This document shows, one piece after another, positions 32,701 through 46,704 of a DNA stretch of 64,000 bases. The translations under genes were made by a program, and so were the position numbers. The stretch covers positions 1,612,001-1,676,000 of the forward strand of contig NZ_JABWRB020000001.1 of NCBI RefSeq assembly GCF_014268745.2. Direction: 5' to 3'. How positions within the stretch are numbered: position 1 is the first letter of the stretch; each line of letters begins with the position of its first letter. A model generated the notes under the pieces. That model was not told the DNA's origin, made no database searches, and saw nothing but the letters and a program-made list of their open reading frames with translations. Origin of the DNA: Pseudomonas zanjanensis (GTDB taxonomy: Bacteria > Pseudomonadota > Gammaproteobacteria > Pseudomonadales > Pseudomonadaceae).

Positions 32701-35700
32701 GGGCGAACACGACATCACCCTGATCAACACCGTGCCGTCAGCGCTCAAGGCGTTGCTGGAGTCCGGTGGTGTAGGCGAGGGCGTCGACACGGTCAACGTC
32801 GCTGGTGAAGCCTTGAAGCGCAGCCTGGTGGAAGCCTTGTTCGAACAGACCCAGGTCAAGCGCCTGTGCAACCTCTACGGCCCGTCGGAGACCACGACGT
32901 ATTCGAGTTGGGTGTCGATGGCCCGCGAAGACGGCTTTGCCGCCCACATCGGCAAACCGGTGGCGAATACGCAGTTCTATCTGCTGGATGAACATAAACA
33001 ACCGGTGCCATTGGGCGTACCGGGGGAAATCTATATCGGTGGCGCTGGGGTCGCTCGTGGTTATCTCAATCGTGACGACCTCACGGCCGAGCGTTTCCTG
33101 AAAGACCCGTTCAGCACGGCTCCAAACGCCCGCATGTATCGCACCGGCGACCTGGGCCGCTACCTGCCGGACGGCAACATCGAATACCTGGGCCGCAACG
33201 ACGACCAAGTCAAGATCCGTGGTTTCCGCATCGAACTGGGTGAGATCGAAGCCAAGCTTGCCCGCCACGAAGCGCTGAAAGAAACCGTAGTCCTGGCCCG
33301 TGAAGACGTGCCGGGCGACAAACGCCTGGTGGCCTATTTCACCCAGAATTCACCAGTCGACATCGAAGCCCTGCGCACGCACCTGCAAGCGCAGTTGCCA
33401 GCGTATATGGTGCCCGCCGCCTACGTGCGCCTGGATGCACTGCCCCTGACACCGAACGGCAAACTCGACCGCAAGGCCCTGCCGGCACCGGACCTCGATG
33501 CCGTCATCTCCAGAGGCTACGAAGCCCCACAAGGCGACACCGAAACCGTCCTGGCGCAAATCTGGCAGGACCTGCTGGGCCTGGAGCAAGTCGGTCGCCA
33601 CGACCATTTCTTCGAACTGGGCGGGCATTCCCTACTGGCGGTCAGCCTGATCGAGCGGATGCGCCAGGCCGGTCAGAGCGCCGACGTGCGCGTACTATTC
33701 GGCCAACCCACCCTCGCGGCGTTGGCCGCAGCAGTGGGCAGGGGGCGCGAAGTCGTCGTGCCGGCCAACCGGATCCCGCGCGACTGCGCGTGGATCACTC
33801 CCGACATGCTGCCACTGGTTATCCTTGACCAGGAAACCATCGACCGCATCGTGTCGACGGTACCGGGTGGTGTGCGCAATGTGCAGGATATCTATCCGCT
33901 GGCACCGTCGCAGGAAGGCATCCTCTATCACCACCTTTCAGCCGAACAGGGCGATCCCTATGTGTTGCAGGCTCGGTTTGCCTTGCAGGGCAGGCAGCGT
34001 CTCGACGATTTCGTCCAGGCCCTGCAAGGTGTCATCGACCGCCATGACATCCTGCGTACCGCCATGCTGTGGAAAGGCCTCGACGCGCCTCTGCAAGTGG
34101 TCTGGCGTGAAGCCCGGCTGGGGCTGGAGGAGCTCGTCCTGGATCCGCAAGCCGGGGATATCATTCAGCAGCTACATAGCCGTTTTGACGCCAGGCGCTA
34201 TGCCCTGGACATTACCCAGGCGCCGCTGATCCGTCTGGCATTTGCAGAGGACAAACCCAACCAGCGCTGGGTCGCGATGTTGCTGTTTCACCACATGGCC
34301 CTCGATCACACGGCGCTGGAAGTGGTGCGAAACGAAATGCAGGCGCACCTGCTGGGCCAGGCCGATCAGTTGGGCGAGGCGGTGCCGTATCGCAACTATG
34401 TGGCCCAAGCCTGCCTGGGCGTCAGCCGTGAAGAGCACGAGGCGTTTTTCCGCGAAATGCTCGGTGACATCGACGAGCCGACGCTGCCGTTCGGCTTGCA
34501 GGATGTCCAGGGTGATGGCTCTGATATCGAGGAAGCCAGGCTGGTCCTCGACAGCGGTCTGAGCCGTCGCCTGCGTCGCCTGGCGCGTCAGTCGGGCGTG
34601 GGTGCTGCCAGCTTGCACCATTTGGCTTGGGCTCAGGTGTTGGGGCGTGTCTCGGGTAAGAACGATGTGGTGTTCGGTACGGTGCTGATGGGCCGGATGC
34701 AGGGCGGCGAAGGTGCCGACCATGCATTGGGCATGTTCATCAACACCTTGCCGCTGCGCGTCGCTGTCGATGACCGGGACGTCAAGGCCGGCTTGAAGGC
34801 GGTCCACGGGCGATTGACCGCATTGCTGGGGCATGAGCATGCCTCGTTGGCATTGGCCCAGCGCTGCAGCGCGGTCAGTGCACCCACACCCTTGTTCAGT
34901 GCCTTGTTGAACTACCGTCACTCCAGCGAACAGCCCGGGTCGGAAGATGCCCTGTCGGCTTGGCAGGGCATCGCGACCCTGGGCAGCGAAGAGCGCACCA
35001 ATTACCCGCTGACGCTGTCGGTAGACGATTTGGGTGAAGATTTCGCCCTGACCGTTCTTGCCGTCGCCGGCGTTGGCGCCGGGCGGGTCTGCGGCTACAT
35101 GAATGCCGCGCTGCAAAGCCTTGCCACGGCATTGGAATCCAGCTACGCATCACCACTGTACAGTCTGGCTATATTGTCGTCAGCCGAGCGCCAGCAACTG
35201 CTGACAGGCTTCAACATGACCACTTGCGACTATCCGCGCGATAGCACCGTTCACGCCGTGTTCCAGGCGCAGGTCCTCGCCCGTCCAGATGCCACGGCCG
35301 CGGTACAGGGCGCGCAAGGCCTGACTTACCGCGAACTCAATGCCAGGGCGAACCGCCTGGCTCATCATTTGATCGAACTGGGCGTACAACCGGGCCAGCA
35401 CGTGGCGATCCTGTTGGAGCGTTCGCTTGACCTGCTGGTCAGCCAGTTGGCTGTCCTCAAGTGCGCGGCGGTCTATGTGCCACTGGACACCAACGCGCCA
35501 ACGGAACGTCAGCAGTTTATGGTGCGCGACAGCGGCGCGGGCGTGGTACTGACCGTCAGTGGCAAAACGCTGGAGCCTGGCACTCGGCGTGTGGACTTGG
35601 ACAGGGTCGCCCTCGACAGCCTGCCAGCCCATGACCCGCAACTGCCACAGTCGAGCGAAATGCCGGCCTACATCATGTACACCTCAGGCTCCACCGGCAC

Positions 35701-38700
35701 GCCGAAAGGCGTGCTGGTGCCACACCGGGCGATCAATCGGTTGGTGATCAACAACGGCTATGCCGATTTCAACGCCCGGGACCGGGTCGCCTTCGCCTCC
35801 AACCCGGCCTTCGACGCCAGTACCCTGGACGTCTGGGCGCCGTTGCTCAACGGCGGTTGCGTGGTGGTGGTCGAGCAGGACGTGTTGCTGTCCCAGGAAC
35901 GTTTTGCCGCGCTATTGGCCGAGCAGTCGGTCAGCGTGTTGTGGATGACGGCCGGTCTGTTCCATCAATACGCTTCGGCACTGACGGATGTTTTCCGGGA
36001 ATTGCGCTATCTGATCGTAGGTGGCGATGTACTCGACCCGACGGTCATCGATCATGTCCTGAAAGAAGGTGCGCCGGCTCATCTGCTCAATGGCTACGGC
36101 CCGACGGAAGCCACGACGTTCTCCACCACCCACGAAATCAAGACCGTGGGCGCGGGCAGCATCCCGATCGGTCGGCCGCTCGGCAACACCCGGGTCTACA
36201 TATTGGATGCATACCAGCAGCCAGTGCCCATCGGCGTGGCGGGCGAGTTGTACATCGGTGGCGATGGCATCGCAAAAGGTTATCTGAACCGCCCCGAACT
36301 GACCGTCGAGAAGTTCGTCGCCGATCCGTTCAGTGCCGATCCGGATGCCTTGCTGTACCGCACCGGCGACCTGGCGCGCTGGTTGCCGGAGGGTACGGTC
36401 GAGTACCTGGGGCGTAACGACGACCAGGTGAAAATCCGTGGTTTCCGCATCGAGCCGGGCGAAATCGAAGCCAGGCTCGCCAAGCATGACGACGTCAAGG
36501 ATGCCGTAATCCTGGTGCGCGAAGACGTCCCGGGCGAGAAGACCCTGGTGGCATACTTCACGCTGCGCGAGCCGAGCGAGGCTATGGATATCCAGGCCCT
36601 GCGCGCGCATCTGCAAGCGCAGTTGCCGGACTACATGGTCCCGGTGGCTTATGTGCGCCTTGATGTACTGCCGTTGACCGCGAACGGCAAAGTGGATCGC
36701 AAGGTACTGCCTGCACCGGATGTGCATGCGCTCGTTACCCGCGACTATGAAGCCCCGCAAGGCGAAGTCGAAGCGACGCTGGCGTTGCTGTGGGCGGAGC
36801 TGCTCGATGTGGAGCGGGTCGGTCGCCACGATCACTTCTTCGAACTGGGCGGCCATTCGCTGTTGGCGGTCAAGCTGATCGAGAAGATGCGTCAGCTCGG
36901 CTTGAGCGCCGATGTGCGGGTGCTGTTCAGCCAGCCGACCCTCGCGGCGCTGGCCGCGGCGGTGGGCGGCGGGAGCGAGGTGCACGTCCCGGCGAACCTG
37001 ATTGTCGCGGACTGCGCACGGATCACCCCGGCCATGTTGCCATTGATGGATCTCGATCAGGAGGCGATTGACCGGATCGTGGCGACGGTACCGGGCGGTG
37101 TTGGCAACGTGCAGGACATCTATCCGCTGGCGCCATTGCAGGAAGGCATTCTCTATCATCACTTGGTCGCCGGGCAGGGCGATCCCTATGTCTTGCAGGC
37201 GTCGTTCGAGTTGCAGAGTCGAGAGCGGCTGACGGCGTTCGTGGATGCCTTGCAACACGTCATTGACCGGCATGACATCCTGCGCACCAGCGTGGTGTGG
37301 CAAGGCTTCGACTCGCCGATACAAGTGGTGTGGCGCGAGGCGAAACTGCACCTGGAGGAGGTCGCCCTTGACGGCGCCGCAGGCGATGTCGCCGCCTGGT
37401 TGCAGAGCCGTTTCGACCCGCGGCATTACCGCCTGGATATCACTCAGGCGCCGATGATGCGGTTGGCCTTCGCCGAAGATGCGTCCAACCAGCGCTGGGT
37501 GGCGGTGCTGTTGTTCCACCATATGGCGCTGGATCACACCGCCATGGAGGTGGTGCAGCACGAAATGCAGGCACACCTGCTGGGTGAGGCGGATCAATTG
37601 GGTGCCGCGGTGCCGTATCGCAACTACGTGGCCCAGGCCCGGTTGGGAGCGGGCCAACAGGCGCACGAAGCGTTTTTCCGCGAGATGCTTGGCGACATGG
37701 ATGAGCCAACACTGCCGTTCGGTTTGCAGGATGTGCAGGGCGATGGACGGGATATCGAACACGCCTCGCAACCGCTGGATGCGGCGTTGAGCTTGCGTCT
37801 GCGAGCCCTGGCGCGTCAGCTCGGCGTGAGTGCCGCGAGCCTGTTGCACCTGGCCTGGGCGCAGGTGTTGGGTAAGGTGTCCGGCAAGGACGACGTGGTG
37901 TTCGGCACGGTACTGATGGGCCGGATGCAGGGTGGTGATGGCGCCGACCGGGCACTGGGCATGTTCATCAACACCTTGCCTCTGCGCGTTGATGTGGGTG
38001 AGCAAACGGTACGCACGGGAGTGAAAACAACCCATGCACGGTTGACCGCATTGTTGGGGCATGAACATGCACCGCTGGTGCTGGCACAACGCTGCAGTGG
38101 CGTGGAGGCTCCCCTGCCGCTATTCAGTGGGCTGTTGAACTACCGCCATAGCGTTGTGGCCGACTCATCGGCGCAGTATCAAGCCGCATGGTCCGGTATC
38201 GAGGGGCTTGGTGGCGAAGAGCGCACCAACTACCCGCTGACATTGAACGTCGATGACTTGGGCGAAGGTTTTACCTTGTCTGTGTTGGTGACATCACCGG
38301 TCGGCGCGCAACGGGTGTGCGCCTATATGCACACGGCGTTGGAACGTCTGGCGGATGCGTTGGAACAGGCGCCTGACTCGGCATTGCGTGAGCTGTCGAT
38401 TGTGCCGGTAGCGGAGCGCGAGCAACTGCTGGTGGCGTTCAACGCCACCGAAGCCGATTACCCGCGGCAACAGACGATCCATGGGCTGTTCGAAGATCAG
38501 GTGCAACGCACGCCGAATGCCGTCGCGGTGATCCGTGGCGAGCAACGCCTGAGCTACCGCGAGTTGAACGAACGGGCCAACCGCCTGGCCCATTACCTGC
38601 GCAAGCAGGGCGTAGAGCCGGACTCGCGGGTGGCGATCTGTGTCGAGCGCGGTATCGACATGGTTGTTGGGTTGCTGGCGATTCTCAAGGCCGGTGGCGG

Positions 38701-41700
38701 TTATGTGCCGCTGGATCCGGCGTACCCGCTGGATCGGATTGCCTACATGCTCGAAGACAGTGCGCCGGCGGCGGTGTTGGCGCAGACGGCGACCCTTGAA
38801 TTGCTGGCAGGCGCATCGATGCCAGTGGTCGATCTGGACAGCGGGCTGTGGCAGGACGAGTCCGTCCAGAATCCCGAGGTCACCGAGCTGACGTCCTCGC
38901 ACCTGGCTTACGTGATCTACACCTCGGGTTCGACCGGCCTGCCTAAAGGCGTGATGATTGAACACCGTAATACGGTGAACTTCCTGACCTGGGCCCATCG
39001 TTCGTTCGATTCGCAGACCTTGGCTAAAACCCTGTTCTCGACTTCGTTGAACTTCGACCTGGCCGTCTACGAGTGCTTCGCGCCGCTGACCTCCGGCGGC
39101 AGCATCGAAGTGGTCACTAATGTGCTGGAACTGCAACAGGGCGAGCACGATATCACCCTGATCAACACGGTGCCGTCAGCGCTCAAGGCGTTGCTGGAGT
39201 CCGGTGGTGTAGGCGAGGGCGTCGACACGGTCAACGTCGCTGGTGAAGCCTTGAAGCGCAGCCTGGTGGAAACGTTGTTCGAACAGACCCAGGTCAAGCG
39301 CCTGTGCAACCTCTACGGCCCGTCGGAGACCACGACGTATTCGAGTTGGGTGTCGATGGCCCGTGAGGAAGGCTTTGCCGCGCACATCGGCAAACCGGTG
39401 GCCAACACCCAGTTCTATCTGCTGGATGAACACAAACAACCGGTGCCATTGGGCGTACTGGGGGAAATCTACATCGGTGGCGCTGGGGTTGCTCGCGGTT
39501 ATCTCAATCGTGACGACCTCACCGCCGAGCGTTTCCTGAAAGATCCGTTCAGCCTGGCTCCAAACGCCCGCATGTATTGCACTGGCGACCTGGGCCGGTA
39601 CCTGCCGGATGGCAACATCGAATACCTGGGCCGCAACGACGATCAGGTCAAGATCCGTGGTTTCCGCATCGAACTGGGGGAGGTCGAAGCCAAGCTCGCC
39701 CAGGCGCCAAACATCAAGGAAACCGTGGTCCTGGCCCGTGAAGACGTGCCGGGTGACAAGCGCCTGGTCGCCTATTTCACCCAGAATTCGCCATCTGAAG
39801 CGCTGGATATCGAAGCCCTGCGCACGTATCTGCAAGCGCAGTTACCGGCCTACATGGTGCCTGCTGCCTACGTTCGCCTCGACGCACTGCCGCTGACACC
39901 GAACGGCAAACTTGATCGCAAGGCCCTGCCGACACCAGACCTCGACGCGCTGATCACCCGTGGCTACGAAGCGCCGCAAGGCGAAATCGAAACCACTCTG
40001 GCACAAGTCTGGTCTGAGCTGCTCAAGGTTGAACGCGTCGGGCGTCATGACCACTTTTTCGAACTGGGCGGGCATTCGTTGTTGGCCGTGACGCTGATCG
40101 AGCGGATGCGTCAGGCCGGATTGAGTGCCGATGTGCGTGCGTTGTTCAGTCAACCCACCCTGGCCGCGCTGGCGGCAGCCGTCGGCGGTGGTAATGAGGT
40201 GAGTGTTCCGCAGAACCGGATTCCCTCGTGCTGCGAACACATCACCCCGGCCATGCTGCCATTGGTCACGCTGGACCAGCAAACCATCGACCGGATCGTG
40301 TCGACGGTACCGGGTGGGGTGCGCAACGTGCAGGACATTTATCCGCTGGCACCGTTGCAGGAGGGCATCCTTTACCATCACCTCTCGTCTGAACAGGGCG
40401 ATCCTTATGTGCTGCAGACGCAGTTCGCTTTCGACAGTCGCGAGCGCCTCGATGATTTCACCCAGGCGTTGCAAGGTGTGATCGACCGCCACGACATCCT
40501 GAGAACGTCCATGGCTTGGGAAGGACTGGAGGCGCCGGTGCAAGTGGTCTGGCGTGAGGCCGTGCTGGGTATCGAGCAAGTGAGTCTGCGGCTTGAGGAC
40601 GGAGACATCGCTCGCCAACTGCAGGCGCGTTTCGACGCTCGGCACCATCGCCTGGATATCCGCCAGGCGCCGCTGATGTGTATCCGCTTTGCGCAAGATG
40701 CAGTCAACCAGCGTTGGGTGGCCACCCTGTTGTTCCACCACATGGCGCTCGATCATACGGCGCTGGAGGTGGTACGGCACGAGATGCAGGCCTATTTGCT
40801 GGGGCAGGCCGACCAGTTGGGCGCCGCGGTGCCGTATCGCAACTATGTGGCCCAGGCGCGCCTGGGTGTCGGCGCGCAGGAGCACGAAGGGTTCTTCCGC
40901 GAGATGCTCGGCGACGTCGATGAGCCGACGCTGCCATTCGGCTTGACCCAGGTCCAGGGCGACGGGCGCGGCATCGAGGAAGTCTCGGCGTCGGTCGATG
41001 AGGACCTGAGCCTGCGTCTACGGGCTCAGGCCCGCCGACTGGGCGTGGGTGCCGCGAGCCTGATCCATCTGGCCTGGGCCAGGGTCCTGGCGGTGGCTTC
41101 GGGCCAGGAAAACGTGGTCTTCGGTACGGTGCTGATGGGGCGGATGCAGGGCGGTGAGGGTGCTGACCGGGCCTTGGGCATGTTCATCAACACCTTGCCG
41201 ATCTGCGTGCCGGTTAATGGGCAAAGCGTGCGGGACGCGGTGAAGACCACCCACGCGCGCCTGACCGGGCTGCTGGGGCATGAGCATGCTTCCCTCGCCT
41301 TGGCCCAACGCTGCAGTGACGTGGCCCCGCCAGCGCCGCTGTTCAGCGCGTTGCTGAACTTGCGCCACAGTTCATTGCAGGAGACCGATGAGGGCCTGTC
41401 GGCCTGGAACGGCATGCAAATGTTGTCCAGCGAGGAACGCACCAACTATCCGCTGACGTTGAACGTCGATGACCTGGGTGAAGGCTTCAGCCTGACGGTG
41501 CAGGTCGAGTCCCGGATCGGTGCGCAACGTATCTGTGATTATGTGCAGGTGGCCCTGCAGAGCCTGGTCGATAGCCTGGAACATGCGCCGCAAACGGCGG
41601 TGCGCAACCTCACGGTGCTGCCGGCGGCCGAACGCACGCAACTGTTGGAAACCTGGAATGCGCCAGAGGCGACCTATGCCCATGACGCGCTGATCCATCG

Positions 41701-44700
41701 CCAGTTCGAGGCCCAGGTCGCGACGCAACCCGACGCGGTGGCGGTGGTGTTCGAGGATCAGGCACTGACCTACGGCGAACTCAACGCCCAGGCCAACCAA
41801 CTCGCCCATCGCCTGCTGTCGCTGGGCGTTAACCCGGATGACCGGGTGGCGATCTGTGTCGAACGTGGCCTGGACATGATTGTCGGCCTGTTGGGCATCT
41901 TGAAGGCGGGCGCTGGCTACGTACCGCTGGATCCGGCTTCTCCGGCGGAACGTATCGCCTACATGCTCGAGGACAGTTCCCCCGTGGCCATCGTGTTACA
42001 TGCCGCCACCCATGGGCTGCTGGCCGAAGAGTCCGTACGGGTGATCGAACTCGATAGCCCGGCGTTGCGCAGCCAGTCCACCGTCAACCCGCAAGTGCCG
42101 GGCCTGACGTCGTCGCAGTTGGCCTACGTGATCTACACCTCGGGTTCGACCGGCTTGCCCAAGGGCGTGATGGTCGAGCACCGCAACGTCGCCCGGCTGT
42201 TCTCGGCGACCCAGCCCTGGTTCGATTTTGGTCCGCAAGACGTCTGGGCGTTGTTCCATTCCTTTGCCTTCGATTTCTCGGTTTGGGAAATCTGGGGCGC
42301 GTTGACCCATGGCGGTCGCCTGTTGGTGGTGCCGCAACTGGTCAGCCGTTCTCCGCAAGAGTGCTATGCGCTGTTGTGCGAGGCCGGGGTCACTGTCCTC
42401 AACCAGACGCCAAGTGCTTTCCGCCAATTGATTGCCGCGCAAGGCGAGAGCGATCTGCGCCACAGCCTGCGCCAGGTGATCTTTGGCGGGGAAGCATTGG
42501 AAACCGGGATGCTCAAGCCTTGGTTCGGCCGTGCAGCCAATGCCGGGACACAACTGGTGAACATGTACGGCATCACCGAAACGACGGTGCACGTGACCTA
42601 TCGCCCCCTGGAAGCGGCCGACGCGCAGTTGGCGGGTGTCAGTCCGATCGGCAAGCGTATTCCCGACCTGCAACTGTACGTGCTCGATGCCCGGCGCGAG
42701 CCGGTGCCGGTGGGTGTGGTGGGTGAGATGTATGTGGGCGGGGCGGGTGTGGCGCGGGGTTACCTGAACCGTCCCGAATTGACCCGGGAACGCTTTATCG
42801 ACGACACCTTCAGCGGGTGCGAAGGCGCGCGCCTGTACCGGACCGGCGACCTCGGCCGCTGGTTGGCGGACGGCAGCGTCGAGTACCTGGGCCGCAACGA
42901 CGACCAGGTGAAGATCCGCGGTTTCCGTATCGAACTGGGCGAGATCGAAGCGACCCTGGCGGCCTGCGAGGGCGTCAGCGAGGCGGTGGTTATCGCTCGC
43001 GAGGACGAACCGGGCGACAAGCGTCTGGTGGCCTATGTGATCGCTGCCAACGGTGCATCGCTATCGGCTGCCGACCTGCGTGCTCAATTGCTGGGGTCGC
43101 TGGCGGAGTACATGGTACCGGGCGCGTTCGTGGTCCTTGGCGCGTTCCCGCTGACCACCAACGGCAAGCTCGACCGCAAGGCGCTGCCGGCACCGGATCA
43201 GTCGTCGGTAGCGACTCGCGAATACGAAGCCCCGCAAGGCGAGGCCGAGACCGTCATCGCCGCGATCTGGCAAGACTTGCTGGACCTTGGGCAAGTCGGT
43301 CGTCACGACAACTTCTTCGAACTGGGCGGTCACTCGCTGCTGGCGGTGAAACTGATCGAACGCATGCGTCACGCTGGTTTGAGCGCCGACGTGAGGGTGC
43401 TGTTCGGCCAGCCGACGCTCGCGGCGCTGGCCGCTGCGGTCGGTGGGTATTCGGAAGTCGTGGTACCGGCCAATGGCATCCCGGATGGCTGCACGCGGAT
43501 TACCCCGGACATGCTGCCATTGGCTGAGCTGGACCAATGGGCAATCGATGGAATCGTTTCGAAGGTGCCGGGCGGCGTGGCCAACGTGCAGGATATTTAT
43601 GCACTGGCGCCGTTGCAGGAGGGAATTCTTTACCATCACCTCGCGGCGGCCAAAGGCGATCCCTATCTGCAATATATGATGTTCGCGTTCGACAGCTTCA
43701 CACGTCTGGAGTCTTTCACCCAGGCGTTGCAATCCGTTGTCGCCCGCCATGACATCCTGCGCACGGGCGTGCTTTGGGAAGGCCTGGCCGAGCCCATGCA
43801 GGTGGTCTGGCGTGAAGCCCGGCTGGCAGTCGAGGCGGTGACGCTGGACCCGGCGGCCGGCGATATCGCCACGCAACTGCATGAGTGTTTCGACCCCCGG
43901 CACTATCGCCTGGACATCCGCCAGGCACCGCTGATGCGGGTCGCTTATGCGCAAGATGCGGCGAACCAGCGTTGGGTGGGCATGCTGCTGTTCCATCACT
44001 TGGTGGACGACGCCACGTCGCTGGCGGCACTGTCGGCGGAGATCGAAGCGCACATGCTGGGCCAGGCACAACGCTTGCCGGCCTCGGTGCCGTACCGCAA
44101 CTACGTGGCCCAGGCCCGGTTGGGGGTGAGTCGTGAGGCCCACGAACAGTTTTTCCGCGACATGCTCGGCGACATTGACGAGCCGACGTTGCCGTTCGGC
44201 TTGCAGGATGTGCAGGGCGATGGCAGCGGCATCGAGGAGGTTCGCCAGGACGTCGAGGCTGAGCTCAGCCTTCGGCTGCGGGCCCAGGCCCGTCAGCTCG
44301 GCGTGAGCACGGCAAGCCTGTATCACTTGGTCTGGGCTCAGGTGCTGGGCAAGGTGTCGGGCAAGGACGACGTGGTGTTCGGCACCGTGCTGGTTGGCCG
44401 GATGCAAGGCGGCGAGGGCGCCGACCGCGCATTGGGGATGTTCATCAATACCTTGCCGTTGCGGGTGAATGTGGGGCAAACCGCGGTCGGTGCCGGCGTG
44501 AAAGCGACCCATGCACGCCTGACCGCGTTGCTCGGCCACGAACATGCCTCGCTGGTGCTGGCGCAACGCTGCAGCGGTGTGGAATCGCCAACGCCATTGT
44601 TCAGTGCCTTGCTCAACTATCGCCACACCGCCGCGCTGAACTCAAGCGAGGCGCTGTCGGCCTGGGACGGTATACAGCTGCTCAGCGGCGAAGAACGCAC

Positions 44701-46704
44701 AAACTATCCGCTGACGCTGTCGGTGGACGACCAGGGCGAGGCGTTCAGTTTCAGCATCATGACCCCCGCGCGCATTGGTGCGCAGCGCCTTTGCGGCTAT
44801 GTTCGACAGGCTCTGGAAAATCTGGTCCGGATGCTTGAGCAGACGCCTGACGCTCCGCTGCATCAGCTGTCGATCCTGCCACCCGGCGAGCGGCAAAAAC
44901 TGCTGGCCGAGTTCAATACCGACGACACCGATGACCTGCGGGAGCAGACCATCCTCGGCCTCTTCGAAGCCCAGGTTCAACGCACACCGGACGCCGTGGC
45001 GGTGCTGGACGGTGGACAACCGCTGAGCTATCGCCAGTTGAATGCGCGAGCCAATCGGCTGGCGCATTATCTGCGCAAGCAAGGTGTGCAACCGGATTCG
45101 CGCGTGGCCATCTGTGTCTGGCGCAGTGCCGAGATGGTGATCGGGCTGCTGGCGGTCCTCAAGGCCGGTGGCGGTTATGTGCCGCTGGACCCGGCTTACC
45201 CGGCGGACCGCCTTGCCTACATGCTGGCCGACAGCGAGCCGGCTGCGGTATTGGTCCAGGCGGGCACCCGAGGGCTGTTGGCCAACGTCCAGGTGCCATT
45301 GATCGACCTGGATGGCGGTCCATGGCAAGACGAGCCGGAGCACACCCCGGATATCACGGGCCTGACCCCGGCCAACCTGGCCTACGTGATCTACACCTCC
45401 GGCTCCACCGGACTGCCCAAGGGCGTGATGGTCGAGCATCGCGGCCTGCGCAACCTGTTGGACTGGTACCTCTACGACGTGACGTTCCATGCCGGCGACG
45501 CGGTGTTGCTCGCGTCCTCCTATAGCTTCGACCTGACCCAGAAAAACATCCTGGCGCCGCTGATGGTCGGTGCCACGCTGCACCTGGCCGAAGAACCCTT
45601 CAACCCCGGCGCCATCGTTGCCCAGATCGTCGAGGCCGGTATCACTCTCCTGTGCATGTCCCCCAGCGCCTTCCATGCGCTGGTGGACGCCGATCATCAG
45701 CAGGCCCTGGCCTGCCTGAAGCGAGTGGTGTTGGGCGGCGAGCCGATCCAGCTCGCCATGCTGGAAAAACTCCCACTGCCACGGCCCGCGATCATCAACA
45801 GCTACGGACCGACCGAGTGCAGCGACATCGTCGCCTGGCACACGGTGGACAGCGACCTGGAAACCTACCGCCATCAGTCGATTCCCATCGGCCGGCCGAT
45901 CCGCCACATGCAATTGCATGTGCTCGACAGCCACGGGCAATTGTTGCCGGTGGGCGTTCCGGGCGAGATTCACATCGGCGGCGTGGGGGTGGCCCGCGGT
46001 TACCTCAACCTGCCACAACTCAGCGCCGAACGCTTCATTGCCGACCCGTTCTACGGCAAAAGTGATGCGCGGCTGTACAAGACTGGCGACATCGGTCGCT
46101 GGCTGCCTGACGGCACGTTGCAGTACCTGGGGCGTAACGACGATCAGGTAAAGATCCGCGGTTTCCGTATAGAACTGGGGGAGATCGAAGCCCGGCTCGC
46201 CCAGCACGAGGCGGTGAAGAAGGCCGCGGTGCTGGCCCGTGAAGACGCACCGGGGGAAAAACGCCTGGTGGCCTATTTCACCCAATATCCGTCAGACGAT
46301 GTGCTGGACATCGAGGCGCTGCGTGCCTACCTGCAAGCTCACTTGCCGGCCTTCATGGTGCCGGCGGCCTATGTACGCCTCGACGCCATGCCGCTGACAC
46401 CCAACGGCAAGCTCAATCGCAAGGTGCTGCCGGCACCGGCCCTGGAGGCGTTCATCACCCGAGGCTACGAAGCCCCCATCGGCGAAACCGAAATCACACT
46501 GGCCCAACTGTGGGCTGAAGTCCTCAACGTGGAACGCGTTGGCCGTCACGATCATTTCTTTGAACTGGGCGGGCATTCCTTGCTCGCCGTCAGCCTGATG
46601 GAGCGAATGCGCCAGGAAGGCATGGAAGCGGATGTGCGGGCGTTGTTCGAGCAGCCCACGCTCTCGGAATACGCGGCAACGACAGAAAAAATGGAGATTG
46701 TCCT

